A DNA stretch of 64,000 bases from Planctomycetota bacterium (GTDB taxonomy: Bacteria; Planctomycetota; GCA-002687715). Every line of letters starts with the position of its first letter. Position 1 is the stretch's first letter. Location: NCBI GenBank assembly GCA_009691765.1, contig SIAO01000011.1:1-64000 (forward strand). Reading direction: 5' to 3'. The notes under the pieces are model-generated. The model was given only the letters and a program-made list of their open reading frames with translations, did no database searches and had not been told where the DNA came from. Made by a program: the position numbers and the translations under genes. Of this stretch, positions 8,524 to 16,199 are shown piece after piece.

Positions 8524-9348
8524 TCAACCTTGCGGGGCAAGCAGACGGATGGTTTGGACGATGGTGGCGCGCAAGTCTTTGCGAGCCACGATGCGATCGA
8601 TGAAACCGCGCTCCAAGAGAAACTCGCTGCGTTGAAAGCCCTCGGGCAATTCCGTGCGCAAAGTCTCCTGAATCACACGCGGCCCGGCGAAACCAATCAG
8701 CGCTTCGGGCTCCGCATAAATGACATCGCCGAGTGCTGCAAAAGACGCCGTGACACCACCCGTCGTCGGATTGGTGAGCAGGGAAATGAACAAACCGCCG
8801 CGCTCGTGCAAACGTTGAATAGCGCCAGATGTCTTGGCCATTTGCATCAGCGACAAAGCGCCTTCGTGCATGCGCGCTCCGCCCGAACACGCCACCGTGA
8901 TGCAGGGAATGCCTTCTTCAGCGGCGAGCTCCAAAGCGCAAGTGACTTTTTCTCCCACGACGGTGCCCATGGAACCGCCCATGTACGAAAAGTCCAGCAC
9001 GCAAACGGAAACACGCAAGCCGTCGATCAGTCCCGCACCGGCCATGGCCGCTTCAGTGCTGCCGCTCTTCTCCTCAGCCTTCACCATCTTGGTGGGATAA
9101 GGCTCTTTGTCCACAAAACCTAGGCGGTCGATGGCGCGCAAGTCAGCCCACATTTCTGTGAACGAATCTGGATCGAGCAGCGTCGCGATGCGCTCACGCG
9201 CGTTCAGCGTGAAGTGGTACCCACAATGCACGCACACCGACAACGCAGCTTCAAGATCTTTCTTGAACAGTGTCTCATTGCACTTCTTGCACTTGAGCCA
9301 AAGGCCCTCGGGCACATCGCGTTTTTTGCGGAAGCGTTCCCAGCCCAT
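8524..9348 (-). CDS. accD: Acetyl-CoA carboxylase carboxyltransferase beta subunit
   Basis: Half of the carboxyltransferase that moves CO2 from biotin to acetyl-CoA, making malonyl-CoA for fatty acid synthesis. The 274-residue product has the N-terminal zinc ribbon (C20, C23, C39, C42) and the crotonase-like fold with GGSMGTVVGEK and TTGGVTASFA. The start MGWERFRKK lies one base after the stop of rpe, so the two are translated from one message. The partner AccA is not in the window, while AccB and AccC are encoded near 60 kb. Confidence 0.96.
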   Translation of the reverse strand: MGWERFRKKRDVPEGLWLKCKKCNETLFKKDLEAALSVCVHCGYHFTLNARERIATLLDPDSFTEMWADLRAIDRLGFVDKEPYPTKMVKAEEKSGSTEAAMAGAGLIDGLRVSVCVLDFSYMGGSMGTVVGEKVTCALELAAEEGIPCITVACSGGARMHEGALSLMQMAKTSGAIQRLHERGGLFISLLTNPTTGGVTASFAALGDVIYAEPEALIGFAGPRVIQETLRTELPEGFQRSEFLLERGFIDRIVARKDLRATIVQTIRLLAPQG

Positions 9349-9349
9349 G

Positions 9350-10009
9350 TCAGACCTGCGCTCCGCAAGCCGCCGCACGAATCGCCGTGATGGCTGCCGC
9401 GCGATCTTGCGGTTTGAACACCGCGCTGCCAGCAACAAGCATGGTGGCTCCGGCTGCGGCCACGATTGGCGCCGTCGTCACATCAATGCCGCCATCCACT
9501 TCGATTTCGCCCGTGAACCCCATCTCGCGCAATTCCTTGATGCGCGGCACGACTTCCGGAATGAACTTCTGCCCGCCGAAGCCGGGAAACACGCTCATCA
9601 CCAAAACCATTTGCAAGCGCGGCAACAAGGGCCGCAAGCGGTACAGCGTGGTGTCAGGATTGATCGCGATGCCCGCCTTCACACCAAGGCGTTCGAGCGC
9701 ATCCAAGACTTTTCCCGGCTCGTCTTGAGCTTCGATGTGGAAGCTAATCCAATCTGCACCGGCTTTGGCAAACGCATCGACGTAGCGCAGCGGATGCGAG
9801 ATCATCAAGTGGCAATCCAATGCCATGTTGGTGCACTTGTTGACGCTGGCTACCAGCGGCGGCCCAAAAGTGAGATTGGGCACGAAGTGCCCATCCATCA
9901 CATCCAAGTGCAGCATGTCCGCGCCGCCGCGCTCGACGCTTTCGACTTCGAATGCGAGGCGTGTGAAATCGGCTGAAAGTAGTGACGGCAGAATTTTGAT
10001 CACCGACAA
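9350..10009 (-). CDS. rpe: Ribulose-phosphate 3-epimerase
   Basis: Interconverts ribulose-5-phosphate and xylulose-5-phosphate in the pentose phosphate pathway. The 219-residue TIM-barrel protein shows the family landmarks ILPSLLSADF at the start, HLDVMDGHFVPN, MSVFPGFGGQKF and EVDGGI near the C-terminal phosphate site. Length is normal. It sits 18 bases after pgk and one base before accD, forming part of a central-carbon operon. Confidence 0.97.
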   Translation of the reverse strand: MSVIKILPSLLSADFTRLAFEVESVERGGADMLHLDVMDGHFVPNLTFGPPLVASVNKCTNMALDCHLMISHPLRYVDAFAKAGADWISFHIEAQDEPGKVLDALERLGVKAGIAINPDTTLYRLRPLLPRLQMVLVMSVFPGFGGQKFIPEVVPRIKELREMGFTGEIEVDGGIDVTTAPIVAAAGATMLVAGSAVFKPQDRAAAITAIRAAACGAQV

Positions 10010-10027
10010 TTCCTATGCAGCGGCATG

Positions 10028-11212
10028 CTACCCGCGATCCTGTAGTGCGGCGACGCCAGGAAGTCCGCGCCCTTCGAGCAACTCGAGGCTGGCACCGCCA
10101 CCTGTGCTGACATGTGTCATGCGCTCGCTAAGCCCGAAGTGATTCACCGCAGCTGCGCTATCGCCGCCACCAACAACGGTCACGCCGCTGCACTCGGCGG
10201 CAGCGCGCGCCACAGCTTGGGTGCCAGCCGCAAACGGCGCCATTTCAAACACACCCATCGGGCCATTCCAAAGCACTGTGCCCGCTGCGCGAATCACTGC
10301 CGAAAATTCTGCGGCACTTTCGGGGCCGATGTCCAGCGCCATCCAGCCATGAGGAATCGCACCGCTCACGATCTTACGCTGCGCATCTGCCGCGAAGCGA
10401 TCTGCAATCACATGGTCCGTCGGAAGATATATCTTCATGCCGCGCGCTGCGGCCTTGTCGAGCAACGAGCGCGCGAACACGACGCGGTCTTTCTCGAGCA
10501 GAGATGCACCCACATCAATCCCCTTGGCTGCAAGGAATGTGTAAGCCATGCCGCCGCCGATGATGAGCGCATCGACACGCTCCATCAGATTGTCAATGAC
10601 TGCGATCTTGTCGGAGACCTTTGCACCGCCGAGGATCGCCACAAATGGCCGCTTCGCTGTGCCCAACACCGCGTCGAACGCCGCAAGTTCTTTCTCGACC
10701 AACAAGCCTGCGACGGCTGGAATGTGCGCGGCAGCACCCACCACAGAAGCGTGTGCGCGATGCGACGAGCCGAACGCATCGTTCACAAACACATCGGCGA
10801 GACGTGCGTAGGCCGCGCCAAGCGCCGCATCATTCGTGCTCTCGCCAGCGAAGAAGCGCACATTCTCCACCAACAGAGCGCGCCCCGCTGGCAGCGCCTC
10901 GACAGCAGCCAACGCCGCATCCGTGCGCGGATCAGCGATCATGCCGACTTCGAAACCTAAATGCTGCGACAGAATCGCAGCGATAGGCCGCAAACTGGAT
11001 TCAGCATCCGGCTTGCCCTCCTTCGGGCGTCCGAGATGTGACGTGAGCACCAGTTTTGCGCCAGCAGCGAGAATCAGGCGAATGGTAGGCAGACTCGCAG
11101 TGATACGCGTCTGATCCCCCACCACGCCATGCTGCACGGGCACATTGAAATCCGCGCGCATCAACACACGCCGCCCTGCCAAAGCCACTTCGTTCACGCT
11201 GCGTTTGAGCAT
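10028..11212 (-). CDS. pgk: Phosphoglycerate kinase
   Basis: Makes ATP from 1,3-bisphosphoglycerate in glycolysis. The 394-residue product begins MLKRSVNEVALAGRRVLMRADFNVP, with the substrate-binding N-terminal signature. It continues with TSHLGRPKEG, a KVSDKI segment, GPMGVFE, and near the end GGGDSAA and STGGGASLELLEG. Frame extensions upstream lack similarity, so the ATG at 11212 was chosen. It lies 75 bases downstream of gap and is followed by rpe. Confidence 0.97.
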   Translation of the reverse strand: MLKRSVNEVALAGRRVLMRADFNVPVQHGVVGDQTRITASLPTIRLILAAGAKLVLTSHLGRPKEGKPDAESSLRPIAAILSQHLGFEVGMIADPRTDAALAAVEALPAGRALLVENVRFFAGESTNDAALGAAYARLADVFVNDAFGSSHRAHASVVGAAAHIPAVAGLLVEKELAAFDAVLGTAKRPFVAILGGAKVSDKIAVIDNLMERVDALIIGGGMAYTFLAAKGIDVGASLLEKDRVVFARSLLDKAAARGMKIYLPTDHVIADRFAADAQRKIVSGAIPHGWMALDIGPESAAEFSAVIRAAGTVLWNGPMGVFEMAPFAAGTQAVARAAAECSGVTVVGGGDSAAAVNHFGLSERMTHVSTGGGASLELLEGRGLPGVAALQDRG

Positions 11213-11287
11213 GCGAACACTCCTGAACTTGGCGTCAGATCGTGATGACGCGCCCGGAGTGGACGCGCCATCCAGCAGCACTCTGGT

Positions 11288-12292
11288 TCAGCCGAGAGAA
11301 GCTGCTTTCAGCATCAGGTCGCGACAACGGTTGGAGTAACCCCACTCGTTGTCGTACCAAGACACCACTTTCACCATGCGCTTTTCCATCACCATGGTGC
11401 TGTCGCCATCGATGACAGAAGAATGCGGGTTGCCGATGATGTCGCTCGACACGATGGGGTCCAGCGTGAATTCCAAGATTCCCTTCATGGGGCCTTCCGC
11501 TGCAGCCTTCAACGCGGCGTTCACTTCCTCGCGCGTCACATCGCGACTAACGCGCACCACAAGGTCGGTCACCGAACCGTCCGGTACCGGCACACGCAGC
11601 GCGAGCCCGTGCAACTTGCCCTTCAGCGCCGGAATGACGAGGCCGACAGCTTTGGCAGCGCCGGTCGTGGTCGGGATGATGTTGCTGGCGGCGGCGCGAG
11701 CGCGGCGCTTGTCCTTGTGCAGCACATCCAACACACCTTGGTCGTTGGTGTAGGCATGAACTGTGGTCATCAGACCGTGCTCGATGCCAAACGCATCGTT
11801 GAGCACGCGTGCCATCGGCGCGAGACAATTCGTGGTGCACGACGCATTGGACAGAATCTTGTGCTCGGCCTTCAAGTCGTTGTCATTGACGCCCAACACA
11901 ATCGTCGCGTCGATTTCGTCCTTGGCAGGCACGGTCAGCAACACGCGTTTGGCCCCGGCATCGATGTGCTTCTGGCAATCGGCCTTGCCTGTGAAGATGC
12001 CCGTGGATTCGAGGGCGAAGTCCACGGCCAATTCCTTCCAAGGCAGCTTGGCTGGATCGCGCTCAGCGCAAACCTTGATGGTCTTGCCGTTGACGATGAG
12101 GCAACCTTCGCCGTGACTCACTGTGCCGTCGAACCGTCCGTGGACGGTGTCGTACTTGAGCAAGTAGGCCAGCGTGTCTGCTGGGCCGAGGTCGTTGATG
12201 GCAACCACTTCAAAGCGCGGGTCTTTGCTGAGGATGCGGAAGACATTCCTGCCGATACGGCCGAAGCCATTAATGCCAACGCGAATAGCCAT
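11288..12292 (-). CDS. gap: Glyceraldehyde-3-phosphate dehydrogenase, type I
   Basis: Oxidises and phosphorylates glyceraldehyde-3-phosphate with NAD(P). The 334-residue product starts [19 protein letters not shown], the Rossmann nucleotide site. Catalytic Cys152 lies in [12 protein letters not shown], and [11 protein letters not shown] lies near the end. The ATG at 12292 is preceded by AGGAGAG, and a promoter candidate lies about 75 bases upstream. It is the first gene of gap-pgk-rpe-accD. Confidence 0.98.
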   Translation of the reverse strand: MAIRVGINGFGRIGRNVFRILSKDPRFEVVAINDLGPADTLAYLLKYDTVHGRFDGTVSHGEGCLIVNGKTIKVCAERDPAKLPWKELAVDFALESTGIFTGKADCQKHIDAGAKRVLLTVPAKDEIDATIVLGVNDNDLKAEHKILSNASCTTNCLAPMARVLNDAFGIEHGLMTTVHAYTNDQGVLDVLHKDKRRARAAASNIIPTTTGAAKAVGLVIPALKGKLHGLALRVPVPDGSVTDLVVRVSRDVTREEVNAALKAAAEGPMKGILEFTLDPIVSSDIIGNPHSSVIDGDSTMVMEKRMVKVVSWYDNEWGYSNRCRDLMLKAASLG

Positions 12293-12366
12293 CGAAGGGC
12301 TCTCCTGAAAAGGGACTCGACAAGCCACCACGAAGGCGCGGCGACCACCACGGGAATCCGGAGCCG

Positions 12367-12395
12367 ATGATACGGATGCTCCGCGGAATCCTCAA
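12367..12395 (-). promoter_or_regulatory. Sigma-70-like promoter of the gap operon
   Basis: Minus-strand hexamers TTGAGG (12395-12390) and TATCAT (12372-12367) are separated by 17 bases, the standard spacing for a housekeeping sigma factor. They point toward gap, whose start is about 75 bases downstream. Match to the consensus is good but not perfect. Confidence 0.5.
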
Positions 12396-12432
12396 CGATG
12401 CAGAGCACGGGCTTTAGCGCCACAATAGGCCC

Positions 12433-13833
12433 ATGCCACCCGCTGTGCGCCCGCTCCATGCCGCTTTGCGGCGCCTCCACCTGCCCATTTCTGCGCGGGT
12501 GGGCGTGGCCTGCTCTGGCGGGGCCGATTCCATGGCGCTCCTGCATGTGGCCCGCACCGTGTGGCCGCATATGCAGGTGCTTCATGTGGACCACGGAACG
12601 CGCACTGGCGCTTCGGCTGAGGATGCCCGCTTCGTGCGCACTGAATCCGAGCGCTTGAATCTCGATTTTCATTGCGCACGCCTGCGCCTCAGATCCGGCC
12701 CCGGCTTCGAAGCCCGTGCTCGCGCCGCGCGCTACGCCGCGTTCGAGCGCCTCGCTGCGACTCACGGCACCACACACTTGTTGCTCGCTCATCACGCCGA
12801 TGACCAAGCCGAAACCGTCGCGCTGCGTCTGGAGCGTGGCAGTGGCACCAGAGGCCTGCGCGGCGTGCCAGCAGTGCGCGCGCTCACTCAAGGAATTGTG
12901 ATCCTGCGACCGTTCTTGCATCTCTCGCGAGCGCAGTTGCGCGCAGCGTTGAGCGAGCTTGGTGCAACCCATCGCGAAGATGCCACTAACGCGCTGCCTG
13001 TCAGCCGCCGCAATGTTTTGCGCAAGGAACTCGCAAGCACACCGCACCGTCGCCGAGAGTTGCTGCAGCTTGGACGCGATGCTGCGCGTGCCCACACAAC
13101 GCAACAGCGCGCAGCACGAAAACTCTTGCCGGAAAAATCGTTGCTGCGTTGCGAGGGCATGACAGCAGTTCCTCTCTCGCTGTTGCAACGCGCACCGGAA
13201 GAACTTCACGGTGCTTTGCTCGCACGCCTGCTGCCAGAAGAAACAGTACTACCTCGCCGAGCCTACGCCTCGTTCACGCGTATGGTGCGAGCAGGCCACG
13301 GTGCCGCCGACCTCCTTCGTTCCGTGCGCCTGCGTATCGCAGACGATTGGTTTTTTGCATTCCATGGTGGCACGCACCTGCCGTTGGAAGACGTAGCGCT
13401 CGTCAACGACACCGCAAAGAAGACTAAACACTTCGCGTCTCGCCTTGGCGTGCTCACGGTTCGTCGTCTCACGCAATCTGGGCAAGTAGAGCGCGCGCTG
13501 AAGGCCGCCCGCACCAATCCGTGTTGCGCGGTGTTGTCCACCATGCCCGATCGACTACGCACGCCACGCCGCGGCGAACGCTACGCCCCACTCGGTGCAC
13601 CCGGCCGCAGACTGCTCAGCGACGCGCTGCGTGAGCGCGGGGTCCCAGAGCCTGTGCGCGCGCTCTGGCCGCTGATTGCGGATCACCTCGGAGTCTTGTG
13701 GGGCCCAGGCCTTGTGCCCGCCGAGCGAGCGCGCGTGCTCCACGCTCCGGCTTGGCAAGTGATTTGCACAGGCCCCACTCAAAAACTTCTGGCCTGCAAA
13801 AAAGCAGCAACGCCGCCCTCGATCAGCGAGTGA
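12433..13833 (+). CDS. tilS: tRNA(Ile)-lysidine synthetase
   Basis: Adds lysine to C34 of the CAU-anticodon tRNA-Ile so that it reads AUA. The 466-residue product has the ATP-pyrophosphatase loop CSGGADSM (27-34). It then shows HVDHGTR, the AHHADDQAET motif that marks TilS, and RPFLHLSR. The C-terminal half is diverged, and the SRRNVLRKEL segment is the usual tRNA-contacting helix. It is transcribed divergently from gap across 140 bases. A long hairpin covers its stop codon. Confidence 0.93.
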   Translation: MPPAVRPLHAALRRLHLPISARVGVACSGGADSMALLHVARTVWPHMQVLHVDHGTRTGASAEDARFVRTESERLNLDFHCARLRLRSGPGFEARARAARYAAFERLAATHGTTHLLLAHHADDQAETVALRLERGSGTRGLRGVPAVRALTQGIVILRPFLHLSRAQLRAALSELGATHREDATNALPVSRRNVLRKELASTPHRRRELLQLGRDAARAHTTQQRAARKLLPEKSLLRCEGMTAVPLSLLQRAPEELHGALLARLLPEETVLPRRAYASFTRMVRAGHGAADLLRSVRLRIADDWFFAFHGGTHLPLEDVALVNDTAKKTKHFASRLGVLTVRRLTQSGQVERALKAARTNPCCAVLSTMPDRLRTPRRGERYAPLGAPGRRLLSDALRERGVPEPVRALWPLIADHLGVLWGPGLVPAERARVLHAPAWQVICTGPTQKLLACKKAATPPSISE

Positions 13834-13852
13834 TCGGAGCGGCGCGCGTTGC
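13807..13852. terminator. Long imperfect hairpin over the tilS stop codon
   Basis: GCAACG at 13807 pairs with CGTTGC at 13852. The inner parts CCGC...GCGG and CGATCA...TGATCG also pair, giving a 46-nt imperfect inverted repeat whose loop side contains the tilS stop. The neighbouring minus-strand gene ends 18 bases away. There is no U-tract, so it would be a bidirectional, non-canonical terminator at best. Confidence 0.35.
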
Positions 13853-13869
13853 ACACTGCTGAATTGGAA

Positions 13870-15315
13870 TCAGCGCAGCACGGAGATCTGACCGCAGCGC
13901 GTCGCGCCCACGAGCAAACCAGCGTCGCCAGTCTCCACGACGAAATCAACGCCTAACAGGTCGGTGCAGCCGAGGAGCTTGCCTGTCTTGGCATCGAGAC
14001 GACCAACACCTTTGCCACACGTCATATAGACGGTGGTGGCGTTCGCCGCGAGCATGCGCTTGGCTTGACGGAATGTCTGACCTGGAGCTTTGGCAGCGTC
14101 GGTCCAGAGTTCGGCACCCGTAGCGATATCGACCACTTGCATGCCAGAGGCGTTCACTGCGAAAACCTTGCCGCCGGCGGCCTGGGGCTGCGAGCGGAAT
14201 GCGGAATCCGTGCGGTGCACCCAGCGCGATTCGCCAGACGCTCCATCGAGACAGTAGAGCCCGTGATCTTCGCAGGGTGCAATCACCACGGTGGAAGAAC
14301 CGGACTTCGTCACCGAACCGTAAGTGGCCACAGGTCCGCCCATCGGGCCAAGGAGTTTGCGCGACCAGGCAGCTTGGGCCGGACGACCTTCATCCCAACC
14401 TGATGTGGGTAGAGCGACGACTTCGCCGTTATCCGCGGCCAAGACCACAAGACGACGGGGTGTTGCGGGCGTCATCACAGGAGCCCCGAACAAGCGACCT
14501 TCAGTGCGCCAACGCCAACCGTCGAGTCCGTCCGCGGGGTTGATGGCGTGCACGGCATTGTCGCCGAGCGAGGCCACATAAACGGTTGAGGTGCTGGAAG
14601 CCGCGCCACCCATAGGCACAAGTTTCATCGGCACGCTACGGCGTTCTGTGATCGAGCCGTTGCGGCGCTTCATCACGACCATGCCGGCGCCGTCTTCGAG
14701 CAAGCACACCACCAAAGCGTCGCCAACGGTGAGACGCGTGCGCAAACCGATGGCGCCAATGTTGGTCAGCCAACGCGGCACGCCGGTCAACAAATCGATG
14801 CAATGCACTTCGTAGCCATCTGGGCCAGCCACGAGAGCGAATAGCTCGTTGTCGGCGGCAAACATGTCGATCACGCAGCAACCATCAAAGCGTTTGGCAG
14901 ACCACACTTCGGTGGCGCCGCAGGCCGCGAGCGTGCTGAGCAAACCCGCTGGTGCTTTCTCAGAGGGGCACGAACCACAGTCGTCTTTGCCGCCCTTTTC
15001 GGAGGGGCAAGAATCGCAGTCGTCCTTACCGCCCTTTTCAGAGGGGCACGAACCACAGTCGGACTTAGCGCCCGTCATCGGGCATGTAGTGCCTTCAGCC
15101 TTGCAGTCGGCGCCCTTGGTGCACGAGGCCGTAGCCTCACAACTGGCATCCTTGGCGGCGCAAGAGTCCCCCGCGCACGACGCCTTAGCGGGGTCAAGCA
15201 GAAGTGGACATTGTTCCGAAGGTGCAGCTGAGGAGCAGCAATCCGCGGTCTGGCAAGCAACAAACAAGACAGCAAAGAGGCTAGCGAGGGCAAGGCCTCG
15301 GAACACCGTCGGCAT
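13870..15315 (-). CDS. Cys-rich lipoprotein with PQQ-like beta-propeller
   Basis: A 481-residue exported protein of unknown role. Residues 1-20 form a signal with a lipobox-like LFVAC (C21), so it is probably a lipoprotein. Residues 21-116 contain 16 cysteines and three copies of a CGSCPSEKGGKDD-type repeat. From about 135 onward the protein has PQQ/BamB-like blades: EVHCIDLLTGVPRW, HAINPADGLDGWRW, YCLDGASGESRW, VDIATGAELW and LDAKTGKLLG. The ATG at 15315 follows GGAGAA. Such propellers bind ligands or proteins. The Cys-rich segment may bind metal or form a disulfide-linked stalk, which is inference. I do not recognise a named family. Confidence 0.8.
   Translation of the reverse strand: MPTVFRGLALASLFAVLFVACQTADCCSSAAPSEQCPLLLDPAKASCAGDSCAAKDASCEATASCTKGADCKAEGTTCPMTGAKSDCGSCPSEKGGKDDCDSCPSEKGGKDDCGSCPSEKAPAGLLSTLAACGATEVWSAKRFDGCCVIDMFAADNELFALVAGPDGYEVHCIDLLTGVPRWLTNIGAIGLRTRLTVGDALVVCLLEDGAGMVVMKRRNGSITERRSVPMKLVPMGGAASSTSTVYVASLGDNAVHAINPADGLDGWRWRTEGRLFGAPVMTPATPRRLVVLAADNGEVVALPTSGWDEGRPAQAAWSRKLLGPMGGPVATYGSVTKSGSSTVVIAPCEDHGLYCLDGASGESRWVHRTDSAFRSQPQAAGGKVFAVNASGMQVVDIATGAELWTDAAKAPGQTFRQAKRMLAANATTVYMTCGKGVGRLDAKTGKLLGCTDLLGVDFVVETGDAGLLVGATRCGQISVLR
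14956..15060 (-). repeat. 39-bp tandem repeat coding CGSCPSEKGGKDD
   Basis: A 39-bp unit is repeated 2.7 times in frame inside the Cys-rich lipoprotein gene, residues 86-120. Copies differ at a few positions, for example Cys-Gly versus Cys-Asp and synonymous changes. This suggests duplication some time ago, with the peptide sequence retained. Confidence 0.85.
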
Positions 15316-15332
15316 GATGAGAGTTCTCCGGA

Positions 15333-15357
15333 TGGGCTTGCGTAGCCCAGCTTTTTT
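15333..15357 (+). terminator. Intrinsic terminator facing the plus strand
   Basis: TGGGCT-TGCGT-AGCCCA forms a 6-bp stem, followed two bases later by six T residues on the plus strand. It lies between two divergently transcribed genes, not after a gene end. It could stop antisense transcription coming through the Cys-rich lipoprotein gene before yggS. Read on the minus strand it is a hairpin in the leader of the lipoprotein gene. Confidence 0.55.
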
Positions 15358-15450
15358 CCCCAAACAGGGTTCCCAATGTACGCAGAGGCATTGCGCTGTC
15401 AAGAATGGCCCAAACTCGTGCGGCGGCGGCAGGATAGGATCACGCGCCCC

Positions 15451-16164
15451 ATGACTCTCTCGGCCGCGGATAAAGCCAGGCTCGCCGCCAATGTTGCCAC
15501 GGTCCAAAGCCGTATTGCCGTTGCTGCTGCTCGTGTTGGCCGCAATCCGGCCGATGTCTTGCTTCTTCCTGTCACCAAAGCGGTGTCGCCACCCGTTATC
15601 CAAGGCCTTTTGGATCTCGGCCTCTTGGACCACGGCGAGAACCGCGCAGAGCGATTGACCGAGCTGGCTTGCACCTTCCCCGTCAGTTGCCGCCCGCGCT
15701 GGCATCTGATTGGCCACATTCAAGGCCGCAAGATCCGCGATGCTTTGCCGTTGGCGACATGCGTTCATTCCGTGCATTCAGCCGAACTCATGCAGCGCCT
15801 TGAGGCTCGGGCTGCCGAACTAGAGCGTGTCGTACCTGTGCTGCTGCAAATCAACGTAGCGGCCGAGACCAGCAAGCAAGGTCTTGATCCCGCACACATC
15901 CGAGCCCTGCTCGCGGCTGCGCAGTCATGTCCACACCTGCAAGTTCAAGGGTTCATGAGCATGGCCCCACTCGATGCAGCCGCACCGACGACACGCGCGA
16001 CCTTTGCCGCCCTGCGACACTTGCGCGACGCGCACGTCACCGCCGCTCTGCCCCTCAAGGAACTCAGCATGGGCATGTCTGGCGACTTTGAGCTCGCTAT
16101 CGAAGAGGGAGCCACCATCGTTCGGATTGGCTCAGCGCTGTATGAAGGGCTTCAAGACGCATGA
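15451..16164 (+). CDS. yggS: YggS-family PLP homeostasis protein
   Basis: A pyridoxal-phosphate-binding protein that keeps vitamin B6 and amino acid pools balanced; no catalytic reaction is known. The 237-residue product has the PLP lysine in PVTKAVS (K43), then GENRAERL, WHLIGHIQGRK, the LLQINVAAETSKQG stretch, and SMGMSGDFELAIEEGATIVRIGSALY at the end. All are family landmarks. The ATG at 15451 gives normal length, and a TAGGAT box ends ten bases before it. It overlaps or directly precedes the kinase gene. Confidence 0.95.
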   Translation: MTLSAADKARLAANVATVQSRIAVAAARVGRNPADVLLLPVTKAVSPPVIQGLLDLGLLDHGENRAERLTELACTFPVSCRPRWHLIGHIQGRKIRDALPLATCVHSVHSAELMQRLEARAAELERVVPVLLQINVAAETSKQGLDPAHIRALLAAAQSCPHLQVQGFMSMAPLDAAAPTTRATFAALRHLRDAHVTAALPLKELSMGMSGDFELAIEEGATIVRIGSALYEGLQDA

Positions 16165-16199
16165 TGAGCGAGCTCGTCGGCGCGGGTAGGATAGGCTCC

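Noticed and set aside
11423..12370. Long open frame antisense to gap (315 codons)
   Set aside because: gap is certain; the antisense product has no family features and spans the gap promoter.
12118..13209. Minus-strand open frame across the gap start and tilS (363 codons)
   Set aside because: It runs through the gap promoter and antisense to certain tilS sequence; composition is non-protein-like.
14956..15060. CRISPR-like array from the 39-bp repeat
   Set aside because: The repeats are contiguous without spacers and in frame in a coding gene.
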